In this document: positions 9,401 through 19,402 of the stretch, in pieces | Layout: the number at the start of each line of letters is the position of its first letter | Position numbering within the stretch: the stretch's first letter is position 1 | NCBI GenBank assembly: GCA_022711355.1 | Contig: JAKLFE010000040.1 | Span: 1-40,363 of the forward strand | Direction of reading: 5' to 3' | DNA from: Spirochaetota bacterium | GTDB lineage: Bacteria; Spirochaetota; Spirochaetia; Treponematales; Rectinemataceae | Length of the DNA stretch: 40,363 nt | The notes under the pieces: model-generated | Seen by the model: only the letters and a program-made list of their open reading frames with translations | Database searches by the model: none | What the model was told of the DNA's origin: nothing | Made by a program: the position numbers and the translations under genes

Positions 9401-9958
9401 AAGGAGAGCCCGCCCGCCCCCGAGCGCTCCGGCAAGGCCCGCCTCCTTTTGGCCCTCCTCGAGTCCGCCATGGAAGCGGGCGAGCGGGTCCTCGTGTTCA
9501 GCCAGTACGTCGAGATGCTCAAGATCCTGGAGCCGGCCCTCCGCGCGGGCCTGGGCGTCGAGCCCTACCTCCTCCACGGCGGCATGGGCCTCGCCGCGCG
9601 AGAGGAGGCGGTTAGGCGATTCCAGGCCGAGACCGGGCCCGGCGTCTTCCTCATCAGCCTCAAGGCCGGGGGCCTGGGCCTGAACCTCACCGCGGCGACC
9701 CGGGTCTTCCACTACGACCTGTGGTTCAACCCGGCGGTGGAGGAGCAGGCCACCGACCGGGCCTTCCGCATCGGCCAGCAGCGCGACGTCTTCGTGCACC
9801 GCCTGGTGACCCGCGGCACCCTCGAGGAGCGGATCGCCGCCGCCCTCCAGTCCAAACGCGAGCTGGCGGAGCTGACGGTGGGGGCCGGGGAGACCTGGCT
9901 CACCGAGCTCTCGACCGCCGAGCTGCGGGACCTGCTCGAGCTGGCGAGTGGACCATGA
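6413..9958 (+). CDS. SNF2/Swi2-family helicase with SWIM zinc finger
   Basis: An 1181-residue DNA-dependent ATPase of the bacterial RapA/HepA-like SNF2 type. A SWIM zinc-binding motif sits near the N-terminus (Cys126, Cys128, Cys135, His137; CDCPDSGDPCKH). A long middle part carries Arg/Pro-rich linkers. The SNF2 core follows: motif I LLADDMGLGKTVQAI (near residue 743), LLTTYDTLL, DEAHLAKN (near 836) and LTGTPVENNLSELWS. The helicase C-domain has VFSQYVEML, LISLKAGGLGLNLTAA and EQATDRAFRIGQQRDVFVHR. Proteins of this layout remodel protein-DNA or protein-RNA polymerase complexes; the exact target is unknown. Its TGA overlaps the ATG of the Crp-like gene by 4 bp. Confidence 0.95.
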   Translation: MPRKHAFGATAWGRYFVEALEGQADEGRLARGRSYAGNERVAALEIESGLAQARVRGNYRPFYEVRIAFPPLSRAESRALAAILESDPLMIERIRSGDFPPELLERIRGAGIDLFPKRWSEMRRGCDCPDSGDPCKHEAAVYYLLAQEIDRDPSLLFTLRGVELETMGPRGGEPPPEEASPGLATAVDPLPLRWVEAWDEEDAGSFPAEMPPIASYAALLPRILPPGPALAGLELPTALAGFYHFLAREWERPFEASRLRGRRRGRADAADEVAQRRLATSESRVVIRGSSCVCLVEARELGLLEAVRLVLACDQAQGTRSFEFLRRFSLAMRAIVAAGAIHPVSCPGPGPLRAIWTPASFGEDVRGALDWVAAAALPPEVKRAPPPDRPGRRGRPPKAARPALLPDRRSLVEALAASFLGDYVRELGYEPAGSIAAASPVSRTLFALEASPCGSPSLRSLPRALAARLAVYRLALGRGGLELVAKGARRGGEAQAAYRLSASLVDPEGSRLPLHKAAAASGRGRESLAFPALLSNFVPGLAALGAAPSVILSEEELSRLVVEAAPLLARLGVSVVLPKELAILARPKPILAAKRRAAASLASVLDIGSAFSFEWKVALGGALVDPAEFAAMVRKGSALFRFRGSFVRLDPEEAASILERIKREKRPEALGAVKAVLAGEAEPEGELASSVEAFLGKGGGKGGGGRARRAPAGLEARLRPYQERGFRWIMANLERGLGCLLADDMGLGKTVQAIAAMLALKEEGRLGSGCIVVAPASLLANWERELERFAPSLSVRSHYGPKRRLGAADVLLTTYDTLLRDLRSLGEADWDLAVLDEAHLAKNPDAKRSRAVKALRASRRLALTGTPVENNLSELWSVLDFALPGYLGGLGAFAREFRRPIEVERSAEAAARLRRITSPFVLRRLKTDREIAPDLPDKLVIQEYASLTTEQVALYRAAAEEGLAAIDAAEGIERRGLVLALITALKQISNHPRNWDKESPPAPERSGKARLLLALLESAMEAGERVLVFSQYVEMLKILEPALRAGLGVEPYLLHGGMGLAAREEAVRRFQAETGPGVFLISLKAGGLGLNLTAATRVFHYDLWFNPAVEEQATDRAFRIGQQRDVFVHRLVTRGTLEERIAAALQSKRELAELTVGAGETWLTELSTAELRDLLELASGP

Positions 9959-10563
9959 TCCACCGCCAGGATCCCGAGATCCTCGCGGCCGTCCCGGGCC
10001 TGCGGCGCGCCCTAGCCCCCTTCGGCGGCCTGCCCGAGGAGGAGTGGGAGCTCCTCGCGGCCCAGTCGCGGGCGAGGAATTTCTCCCCGGGCGAGTTCCT
10101 CGCCCGCGAGGGCTCCGTCGCTTCCCAGGTCTTCTACCTCGCGAAAGGCCTCGTCCGCTATTATTTCCTGACCGAGGACGGCAAGGAGTTCAACCAGCAC
10201 TTCGTGGCCGAGGGAGGCCTCGCGGGCTCAATCTTCTCGCTCTTCGGCGGCCAGGAATGCTCCTTCACGATCGAGGCGATCGAGCCGACCCGGGCGATCT
10301 GCCTGCCGAGCTCGGCCCTGCGGGGGCCCGAGGGGCTCCGCCCCTGCTGGCAGGAGGTCTGGAAGGCTGCGGCCGCCTATGTCGCGGCCCTCAAGACCGA
10401 GAAGGAGCGCGAGCTACTCTCGGAGAGCCTCGAGGAGCGCTACGCCGGATTCGATCGCCGCTACCCCGGCCTCTCGAAGCGGCTGCCCCAGTATCACATC
10501 GCCTCGTATCTCGGCGTCACCCCCGTCGCCCTCTCGCGCCTCCGCGGCCGGCTGCGTTCTTAA
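9955..10563 (+). CDS. Crp/Fnr-family transcription regulator
   Basis: A 202-residue protein with an N-terminal cyclic-nucleotide-binding-type beta roll (FSPGEFLAREGSVASQVFYL then AKGLVRYYFL). The C-terminal winged helix ends in YHIASYLGVTPVALSRLRGR, the recognition-helix pattern of short Crp-like regulators. The Arg/Ser phosphate-binding cassette of true CRP is not evident, so cAMP binding is uncertain. No Fe-S cysteines of FNR type are visible. It is translationally coupled to the SNF2 gene (ATGA overlap), an unusual partner. The HXXEE gene 89 nt downstream could be a target or operon member. Confidence 0.85.
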   Translation: MIHRQDPEILAAVPGLRRALAPFGGLPEEEWELLAAQSRARNFSPGEFLAREGSVASQVFYLAKGLVRYYFLTEDGKEFNQHFVAEGGLAGSIFSLFGGQECSFTIEAIEPTRAICLPSSALRGPEGLRPCWQEVWKAAAAYVAALKTEKERELLSESLEERYAGFDRRYPGLSKRLPQYHIASYLGVTPVALSRLRGRLRS

Positions 10564-10652
10564 CCGAGTATAAGGACTAATGGCCCCTTCGGCGCTACCT
10601 TCGGGCCCTAAGGCAGGGGCAAAACGAAGGCCCCGCCGAGAAGGAGCCTGCA

Positions 10653-11213
10653 ATGAATGGAATCTTCCTAGCCCTCGAGTCCCTCGGTTTCAAGCCGGTC
10701 CTCCTAGCCTACGCGGCCATCCTCGTCGCCCACGAGCTCGAGGAATGGAACATCGCGGCCTTCGAGCGGCGCCATTTCGAGGGCCTTCCCGCCTGCCACG
10801 GCGACGAGAGCGCCCGGGGCGTCATCTTCCTCGTGAGCGCCTTGGCCCTCGCCTTCGGCCTCGGAGCCCTCCTCGCGCCGAGCGAGTCGGCGGCCGCGCT
10901 CGTCTTCTTCCCCCTCGCGGCCTTCTCCGCGACGAACTCGGCGCAGCACCTCTACTGGGCCACCCGCTTCCGCGCCTACGCCCCCGGCCTCGTCAGCGCG
11001 GCCTTCCTCCTCCCGGGAACCTTCCTCATCTCCGCATGGGCCCTGTCGCGGGGCAGCTTGCCCGCCTGGTATCTCGGCTTCCTCGCCCTTCTTTCGAGCG
11101 GCGCCCTCGTCGCCACACTGGTCGACGGGAGGCGGATGCCCAAGGCTGTGCAGGTCGCCTACGCCCTGGGGGCCCGGATCGCCTCGCTCCTCGGGCCGCG
11201 CGGGAAGGCCTAG
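10653..11213 (+). CDS. HXXEE-domain integral membrane protein
   Basis: A 186-residue membrane protein with the diagnostic HELEEW motif in the first helix (AYAAILVAHELEEWNIAAF) and a later conserved NSAQHLYWA segment. About five hydrophobic helices follow (VIFLVSALALAFGLGALLAP, FFPLAAFSATNSAQHLYWAT and others). The conserved His/Glu residues suggest metal binding or catalysis within the membrane, but the function of the family is not established. The ATG is preceded by AAGGAG 7 nt upstream. It is co-directional with the Crp-like regulator. Confidence 0.85.
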   Translation: MNGIFLALESLGFKPVLLAYAAILVAHELEEWNIAAFERRHFEGLPACHGDESARGVIFLVSALALAFGLGALLAPSESAAALVFFPLAAFSATNSAQHLYWATRFRAYAPGLVSAAFLLPGTFLISAWALSRGSLPAWYLGFLALLSSGALVATLVDGRRMPKAVQVAYALGARIASLLGPRGKA

Positions 11214-11381
11214 CGCGGCGGGGGATTCGGAGGGCCGGGGGAGCCTGGCTCGCGTCCGCCGTCCCCTCGGGCCGCTCAGGCGTTTCGCCTAACGCGCCAG
11301 TTGCGTCTGCCGCGCCGGCGATGGCGGCGTAAGCCAATGGAGGCCCCCGCGCCCCCGGCTCGTCGGCGGGAGCTGGGGCAG

Positions 11382-11406
11382 CGCGAAGGCGCTCAGCGCC
11401 TTCGCG
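11382..11406. repeat. Perfect inverted repeat (12-bp arms)
   Basis: CGCGAAGGCGCT and its reverse complement are separated by a single base. A second hairpin follows after one base. The pair resembles REP-like palindromic units. Confidence 0.6.
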
Positions 11407-11407
11407 G

Positions 11408-11428
11408 CGACGAAGCTTCGCTTCGTCG
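11408..11428. repeat. Perfect inverted repeat (9-bp arms)
   Basis: CGACGAAGC, loop TTC, then GCTTCGTCG. It forms a tandem hairpin pair with the repeat just upstream. Confidence 0.6.
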
Positions 11429-11629
11429 GTCTTCCGTCGGGAAGGAGCGGGGGTAGCGGAGCCCACCGCAAGGCGCGCAACGCGCGCCCGAGGAGGGCGA
11501 AGCGAGGGGGAGCCGCGTCTGGCTGTGTGAAGCTTCGGCGAGAAGTAGCAAGGTGGTACGGAACAGCCGACGCGACGGGGATGAACACCTCGACACTTGT
11601 CTGCGATGCGGTAGGGCGGTGGGTGTCAT

Positions 11630-11677
11630 AAGAAAAAGGGCGGTCCGCGAGTACCCGAGCGGATCGCCCTTTTTCTT
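11630..11677. terminator. Strong bidirectional terminator hairpin
   Basis: A 19-bp stem (arms 11630-11648 and 11659-11677, one G-T wobble) with a 10-nt loop and A/T tracts on both outer sides (AAGAAAAAGGGCG / CGCCCTTTTTCTT). An outer pairing GGTGGGT (11618-11624) / ACCCACC (11686-11692) extends it. It lies between the convergent HXXEE gene and GTPase gene and could end both transcripts. Confidence 0.75.
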
Positions 11678-11695
11678 GCGACAGGACCCACCCTG

Positions 11696-11740
11696 CGACG
11701 TCATAGAAATGTAGGCGTCGGCCTCACCTCTATGACGTCG
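11696..11740 (-). repeat. 12-bp inverted repeat downstream of the GTPase gene
   Basis: CGACGTCATAGA and its exact reverse complement are separated by 21 nt, 24 bp past the minus-strand stop codon. It is probably a 3'-end stem preceding the terminator; a protein-binding site is possible. Confidence 0.5.
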
Positions 11741-11764
11741 AACAGGGAGGTGCTCCCCCCTTGC

Positions 11765-13102
11765 TTACTTCTTGCCGAGCTTGTGCTTCTTGACGAAGGC
11801 GTCCAGGACCTGGGTCAGGTTGGGCGACCCGATCTCCTGCAGGTCGTAGCCGACCTTGACCGTTGGCTTGGAGATCTTGACGATGCGGTTGAGGTCGATC
11901 GGCGTGGCGATGACCACCGTGTCGCAGGCCGTCTTCTCGATGGTCTTCTCGAGGTCCTTCACCTGCTCGTCGCCGTAGCCCATGGCGGGCAGGAGGACGC
12001 CGATGTTCGGGTAGATCTTGAAGGTCTCCTTGAGCTTGCCCACGACGTAGGGCCGGGGGTCGACGAGCTCCTTGGCGCCGAACTTGCGGGCCGCGACCAC
12101 GCCGGCGCCGATCTTCATCTTGCCGTGGGTGAGGGTGGGGCCGTCCTCCACGCAGAGGCAGCGCTTGCCCTTGATGAGCTCGGGCTTGTCCACGGTGATG
12201 GGGCTGGCGGCGTCGACGACGAGGGCCTTGGGGTTCACCTTCTCGATGGACTCGCGGACGGTCTGGATCTCCTCGGGGCTGGCGGAGTCGATCTTGTTGA
12301 TGACGATGACGTCGGCCATGCGGAGGCTGGCCTCGCCGGGGTAGTAGGTGAGCTCGTTGCCGGCGCGCAGGGGGTCGGCGACGGTGATCATGAGGTCGGT
12401 CTGGTAGAAGGGGAAGTCGTTGTTGCCGCCGTCCCAGAGGATGACGTCGGCCTCCTTCTCGGCCTCGCGGAGGATGGCCTCGTAGTCGACGCCGGCGTAG
12501 ATGACGTTGCCGCGGACGACGTGGGGCTCGTACTCCTCCATCTCCTCGATGGTGCACTGGTGCTTCTTGAGGTCGGCGACCGTGGCGAAGCGCTGGACCT
12601 TCTGCTTGACGAGGTCGCCGTAGGGCATGGGGTGGCGGACGGCGACGACCTTGAGGCCCCGGGCCATGAGGGCCTGGACGATGGCGCGGGAGGTCTGGCT
12701 CTTGCCCGAGCCGGTGCGCACGGCGCAGACGGCGATGACGGGCTTGGTCGACTTGACCTGGGTGTCCTTGGGTCCCAGGAGGGTGAAGGTGGCGCCGCAG
12801 GCGTTGACGAGGGCGCTCATGCCCATGACGTGCTGGTAGGTGACGTCGGAGTAGGCGAAGACGCACTCGTCGACCTTGAGCTCCTTGATGAGCTTGGGCA
12901 GGTCGGCCTCGGCGTGGATGGGGATGCCCTTCGGGTAGAGCTTGCCGGCGAGGGCCGCGGGATACTTGCGGCCGTCGATGTCGGGGATCTGGGCCGCGGT
13001 GAAGGCGACGACGTTGAAGGCCTCGTTGTCGCGGTAGTAGGTGTTGAAGTTGTGGAAGTCGCGTCCCGCGGCCCCGATGATGATGACGTTGCGCTTGGCC
13101 AT
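11765..13102 (-). CDS. Cyclic 2,3-diphosphoglycerate synthetase-like GTPase (COG2403 type)
   Basis: A 445-residue P-loop protein. The N-terminal Rossmann-like part (NVIIIGAAGRDFHNFNTYYR) is followed by a Walker A motif (AVRTGSGKS), an acidic motif in LWDGGNND and a G4-like NKID (VIVINKIDSA). This is the family annotated after archaeal cyclic 2,3-diphosphoglycerate synthetase, but bacterial members are widespread and that activity is unproven in them. The start is the ATG at 13102 with AAAGGA 8 nt upstream; the longer upstream frame has no support. It diverges from arginine deiminase across a 390-nt region with a strong promoter, suggesting a role in arginine or carbamoyl-phosphate energy metabolism rather than cDPG. 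The product name should be used with care. Confidence 0.85.
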   Translation of the reverse strand: MAKRNVIIIGAAGRDFHNFNTYYRDNEAFNVVAFTAAQIPDIDGRKYPAALAGKLYPKGIPIHAEADLPKLIKELKVDECVFAYSDVTYQHVMGMSALVNACGATFTLLGPKDTQVKSTKPVIAVCAVRTGSGKSQTSRAIVQALMARGLKVVAVRHPMPYGDLVKQKVQRFATVADLKKHQCTIEEMEEYEPHVVRGNVIYAGVDYEAILREAEKEADVILWDGGNNDFPFYQTDLMITVADPLRAGNELTYYPGEASLRMADVIVINKIDSASPEEIQTVRESIEKVNPKALVVDAASPITVDKPELIKGKRCLCVEDGPTLTHGKMKIGAGVVAARKFGAKELVDPRPYVVGKLKETFKIYPNIGVLLPAMGYGDEQVKDLEKTIEKTACDTVVIATPIDLNRIVKISKPTVKVGYDLQEIGSPNLTQVLDAFVKKHKLGKK

Positions 13103-13187
13103 ATGAACCGTCCTTTGCTGGTGTGACGTGCGCGTCGGCGCCGGGACGGGCCCGCCTCGCGGCGAGCTCGCCCGGGTCAGCGGCGAC

Positions 13188-13217
13188 ACTATAGGAATCC
13201 CTTTTTCTTCCTGTCAA
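13188..13217 (-). promoter_or_regulatory. Strong sigma70-like promoter of the GTPase gene
   Basis: Minus strand TTGACA (13212-13217), 18-bp spacer, TATAGT (13188-13193). The leader is about 80 nt and carries a normal AAAGGA ribosome site. Confidence 0.7.
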
Positions 13218-13227
13218 TATAGGGATT
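13190..13227. promoter_or_regulatory. Inverted and direct repeats over the GTPase promoter
   Basis: AATCCCT (13196-13202) and AGGGATT (13221-13227) form an inverted repeat around the -35 box. On the plus strand TATAGGAAT (13190-13198) and TATAGGGAT (13218-13226) also form a direct repeat with a 28-bp period. Likely a regulator site; the regulator is unknown. Confidence 0.4.
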
Positions 13228-13229
13228 TA

Positions 13230-13293
13230 GCGGCATCGGGCTGGCTCGGGCGGCGCTTTCGGATGCTTATGCAGGACGGGGCGCCGATGCCGC
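13230..13293. repeat. 10-bp inverted repeat in the divergent region
   Basis: GCGGCATCGG (13230-13239) and CCGATGCCGC (13284-13293) are exact reverse complements 44 nt apart, between the GTPase promoter and the arcA promoter. The rest of 13294-13445 shows no gene or clear element. Confidence 0.4.
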
Positions 13294-13445
13294 ATTTTCA
13301 TGCGCGCAGAGGGCGGCGGGCTTCGATAGTTATGCGAAAGGGACGCGCGGAAAAAAATGCGGAAATCGGCGGCGGCCGAGGCGCGGGGCCGCGGCGGGCA
13401 GGGGAGGGCGCTCCCGGGGCAGGGGCGGGGCGGGCTTCGCACTCC

Positions 13446-13474
13446 TTTATCAGGAGCCCCGCTTCCGCTAGAGT
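13446..13474 (+). promoter_or_regulatory. Possible promoter of arginine deiminase gene
   Basis: TTTATC (13446-13451), 17-bp spacer, TAGAGT (13469-13474), followed by a short purine-rich leader (GAGGGGGCGAGG) before the ATG at 13493. The -35 match is weak. Confidence 0.4.
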
Positions 13475-13492
13475 AGGGGCGAGGGGGCGAGG

Positions 13493-14764
13493 ATGGCCGG
13501 ACTGAGGGTGAGCAGCGAGATCGGGACCCTGCGGAGGGTCGTCCTCCATACGCCCGGTCCCGAGATCGAGGCGATGACGCCGAAGGAGGCCGAGGACGAC
13601 CTCTACAACGACATCATCCCCCTGGCCGCGGTCCGGGCCGAGTACGACGTGCTCAAGGCCTTCCTCGGCACGGTTGCCGAGGCGAGGGAGCTGGTCGAGC
13701 TCCTGGCCGAGTCCCTGGCCGGCCGCGGGGACCGCTTCGAGTTCCTGACGGCCCTCTCCGGGCTCTGCCCGATCAAGGGGCGGATCGAGGAGCTCATGGC
13801 CATGGCCCCCGCGGCCCTGGCCCGGGCGGTGATCGAGGGACTGCCCGCCGAGCCGGGGAGCCTCGCCGCGCGGGCCGGCCCCCGCGGCTTCTCGATGCGC
13901 CCCCTGCCCAACGCCTACTTCATGCGCGACTCGGCGGCGGTGGTCCGCGACCGGCTCGTCTCCTCGGCCACGGCCTTCGACGTGCGGCTCATCGAGTCGA
14001 TAATCACGCGCTTCGTCTTCGGCCACCATCCCGACTTCCTGGCCAAGGGCCTCCTCGTCGATGGGCCTCGCGAGCGCAACCGCTTCGTGACGATCGAGGG
14101 CGGGGACATCCTCGTGCTCTCGCCGACGGTGCTCGCCGTCGGAGTCTCCGAGCGGACGACGGCCGACGCGGTGGAGCGGCTCGCGATCGAGGCGGCCCGC
14201 TCCTTCGGCGAGCCGATGACGGTCTTCGCGGTCCTGTTGCCCAAGGAGCGCTACTGCATCCACCTCGACATGGTCTTCACGGCGATCGACCGCGACGCCG
14301 CCCTGGTCTACGCCCCCCTCGTCACCGGGCCGCGGCGGGCCCGGGCCCTCCGCGTCGACGCGGGCCGCGACGGCTCGGCGCGGATCTCCGAGGAGGAGGG
14401 CCTTTTGCAGGGGCTCTGGGGGGCGGGCATCGACCTCGAGCCGATAGCCTGCGGGGGCGGGGATCCCCTCCACCAGGAGCGGGAGCAGTGGTGGTCGGGG
14501 GCCAACTCCTTCGCCTTCGCCCCGGGCAAGATCGTCATGTACTCCTGCAACGTCCGGACCCTCGAGGCCCTCTCGGAGCACGGCTTCGAGGTCAAGGGCG
14601 CCCGCGAGTTCCTCGCGCGCCCGGCCGGGGGCGGGCCCGGCTCCCCCCTCGGGGTGGAGGGCTACGGCCGCCTCGCGGTCACCTTCGACGGGATCGAGCT
14701 GGCGCGGGGCGGCGGCGGGGCCCGCTGCATGACCTTGCCGGTCGAGCGGGAGGAGCTGGACTAG
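13493..14764 (+). CDS. arcA: Arginine deiminase
   Basis: A 423-residue enzyme hydrolysing arginine to citrulline and ammonia, the first step of the arginine deiminase (ADI) pathway. The family hallmarks are present: N-terminal VSSEIGTLRRVVLHTPGPEI, PNAYFMRDSA around the substrate Asp, FGHHPDF, the EGGDILVLSPTVLAVGVSER block and the C-terminal catalytic Cys in GGGGARCMTLPVERE. The length is normal. Carbamate kinase and ornithine carbamoyltransferase, which usually complete the pathway, are not in this window. The gene stands alone, divergent from the COG2403 GTPase and convergent with a nucleotidyl cyclase gene 12 nt beyond its stop. Confidence 0.93.
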   Translation: MAGLRVSSEIGTLRRVVLHTPGPEIEAMTPKEAEDDLYNDIIPLAAVRAEYDVLKAFLGTVAEARELVELLAESLAGRGDRFEFLTALSGLCPIKGRIEELMAMAPAALARAVIEGLPAEPGSLAARAGPRGFSMRPLPNAYFMRDSAAVVRDRLVSSATAFDVRLIESIITRFVFGHHPDFLAKGLLVDGPRERNRFVTIEGGDILVLSPTVLAVGVSERTTADAVERLAIEAARSFGEPMTVFAVLLPKERYCIHLDMVFTAIDRDAALVYAPLVTGPRRARALRVDAGRDGSARISEEEGLLQGLWGAGIDLEPIACGGGDPLHQEREQWWSGANSFAFAPGKIVMYSCNVRTLEALSEHGFEVKGAREFLARPAGGGPGSPLGVEGYGRLAVTFDGIELARGGGGARCMTLPVEREELD

Positions 14765-14776
14765 CCGGGGGGCGGG

Positions 14777-15475
14777 CTAGGGGCGCTCGACGAGGACGAT
14801 GCCCTCGCGGTCCTCGTCGCGGATGCCCTTGATCGAGCCCTTGGGCGGGGTCCTCCCCGCCTCGAGCCGGGGGGCGCCGAGCCCGAAACGCTCGTTCACC
14901 GCGGGGGAGGCCAGGAGCTCGCCGGGCCCGGCGATGGACTGGAGGCGGAAGGCTATGTTGATGCCGTAGCCGACGTAGTCGCGGTACTTCAGGCCGGAGC
15001 ACTCCCCGAAGATCTCGTACTTGTAGAGAGTGTCGAGGGTGAGGGCCCCGGCCAGGGCGCAGGGGCTGCCGCTGCGCTCGGCGAGCTCGGCGACGACCTC
15101 GCGCAGGAGGCGGAAGAGGTCGCGGCAGGCCTCCACGTCCTGGGCCCCGGCCTGGTCCCAGATGACCAGGGCCCCGTCGCCCAGGAGCTTGTAGTAGGAG
15201 GCCGAGTAGCCGTTGACCGCGGCGAGGAGCTCCTGGCTGTACTTCTCGAGGAAGTCCCGCACCCGGTCCCGCTCGGCCTCGAGGGCGAAGGAGCTGAAGC
15301 CCCGGAGGTCGATGCAGAGGGCGAGGGCCTCGACGTAGCCCTTCTCGTAGCGGTCGTCGCGGAGGGAGACGGGGGTCCGCACCATCTCGCGGATCACCTC
15401 CGCGTCGACGAGGACGGGCTCGCCCCTTTCGCCGTCGAGGCAGGCGGCGAGCTCGGCGCTCTCTCTGGCTTCCAT
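14777..15475 (-). CDS. Class III adenylate/guanylate cyclase-like protein
   Basis: A 232-residue stand-alone catalytic domain. Recognisable elements are LCIDLRGFSSFA (metal Asp near residue 56), YYKLLGDGALVIWD (second metal Asp near 100) and VGYGINIAFRLQSIAGPGEL, which corresponds to the GxxVNxAARLq segment. Both metal Asp positions are kept. Base selectivity (ATP or GTP) cannot be settled by eye. No membrane or sensor domain is present, only about 45 extra N-terminal residues. I chose the ATG at 15475; an upstream GTG (15493) overlaps a TATCCT box. It converges on arcA and lies downstream of nrdJ on the same strand. A Crp-like protein elsewhere in the window may or may not respond to its product. 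Confidence 0.8.
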   Translation of the reverse strand: MEARESAELAACLDGERGEPVLVDAEVIREMVRTPVSLRDDRYEKGYVEALALCIDLRGFSSFALEAERDRVRDFLEKYSQELLAAVNGYSASYYKLLGDGALVIWDQAGAQDVEACRDLFRLLREVVAELAERSGSPCALAGALTLDTLYKYEIFGECSGLKYRDYVGYGINIAFRLQSIAGPGELLASPAVNERFGLGAPRLEAGRTPPKGSIKGIRDEDREGIVLVERP

Positions 15476-15535
15476 AGGACCACAGGATAGCACGGAGGGG
15501 GCCGGCGAGCCTACGGCTCCCCGGCCCCCCCGGCA

Positions 15536-19153
<3,618 letters not shown>

Positions 19154-19217
19154 CTTGTTTCCCCTCCCAAAAGCCACGTTTCTATCTTATACTGTCTGAA
19201 CGCTTGCACGGCCCGTC

Positions 19218-19233
19218 CCACTATATATGGTGG
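19218..19233. promoter_or_regulatory. NrdR box 1 (promoter-proximal)
   Basis: CCACTATATATGGTGG matches the NrdR consensus (acaCwAtATaTwGtgt) at about 13 of 16 positions and is nearly palindromic. It covers the -10 element of the nrdJ promoter. NrdR is the ATP/dATP-sensing repressor of ribonucleotide reductase genes. Confidence 0.7.
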
Positions 19234-19248
19234 GGTTTCTCTAAGCAA
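19220..19248 (-). promoter_or_regulatory. Promoter of nrdJ
   Basis: Minus strand TTGCTT (19243-19248), 17-bp spacer, TATAGT (19220-19225). It predicts a leader of about 60 nt to the GTG at 19153. It lies within the pair of NrdR boxes, the arrangement expected for repression. Confidence 0.55.
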
Positions 19249-19249
19249 T

Positions 19250-19265
19250 ACCCAATCTGTAGTTT
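19250..19265. promoter_or_regulatory. NrdR box 2 (distal)
   Basis: ACCCAATCTGTAGTTT matches the NrdR consensus at about 12 of 16 positions. Its core is exactly 32 bp from the core of box 1, the three-helical-turn spacing typical of paired NrdR boxes. It lies just upstream of the -35. Confidence 0.55.
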
Positions 19266-19402
19266 TTCAGAGGAGCAGGTTCGGTGGAAACTATAGCTCC
19301 GCGCACGAGCGTTTTCAGGCTCGCATCGCCTCGATCGAGGAGAAAGGACGGGGGCTCGGCGCTAAGGGGGGCGAGGGGATCGCCCGATAATCGGAGCAAG
19401 CT

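Larger units (their letters stand above)
11214..11629. other. Gene-free structured region
   Basis: No convincing gene lies here. Short open frames on the minus strand have unlikely compositions. The stretch holds adjacent perfect hairpins (11382-11406, 11408-11428). From about 11478 a segment begins GCGCGCCCGAGGAGGGCG, resembling the conserved 5' end of group II introns (GUGCGCCC-N5-GGG-N-G of Ll.LtrB). It runs to about 11627 with lower GC. It may be an RNA element or intron relic, but I see no reverse transcriptase gene. Confidence 0.3.

Noticed and set aside
11287..11293. GCCTAAC, an integron attC-like core site
   Set aside because: No GTTRRRY partner occurs within 150 bp and there is no integrase. 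The same heptamer also occurs within nrdJ coding sequence (near 16092).
11026..11704. Three overlapping minus-strand frames in the gene-free island
   Set aside because: Arg/Pro/Ala-rich, partly antisense to the HXXEE gene, no ribosome sites, and they run through hairpins.
14761..14780. CTAGCC/GGCTAG inverted repeat as a terminator between arcA and the cyclase
   Set aside because: It is formed mainly by the two convergent TAG stop codons and their flanks. The stem is 6 bp with no T-tract.
19154..19402. Cobalamin riboswitch upstream of the B12-dependent reductase
   Set aside because: The leader is about 60 nt, too short for the aptamer, and I could not find a B12-box-like segment; NrdR boxes explain regulation.
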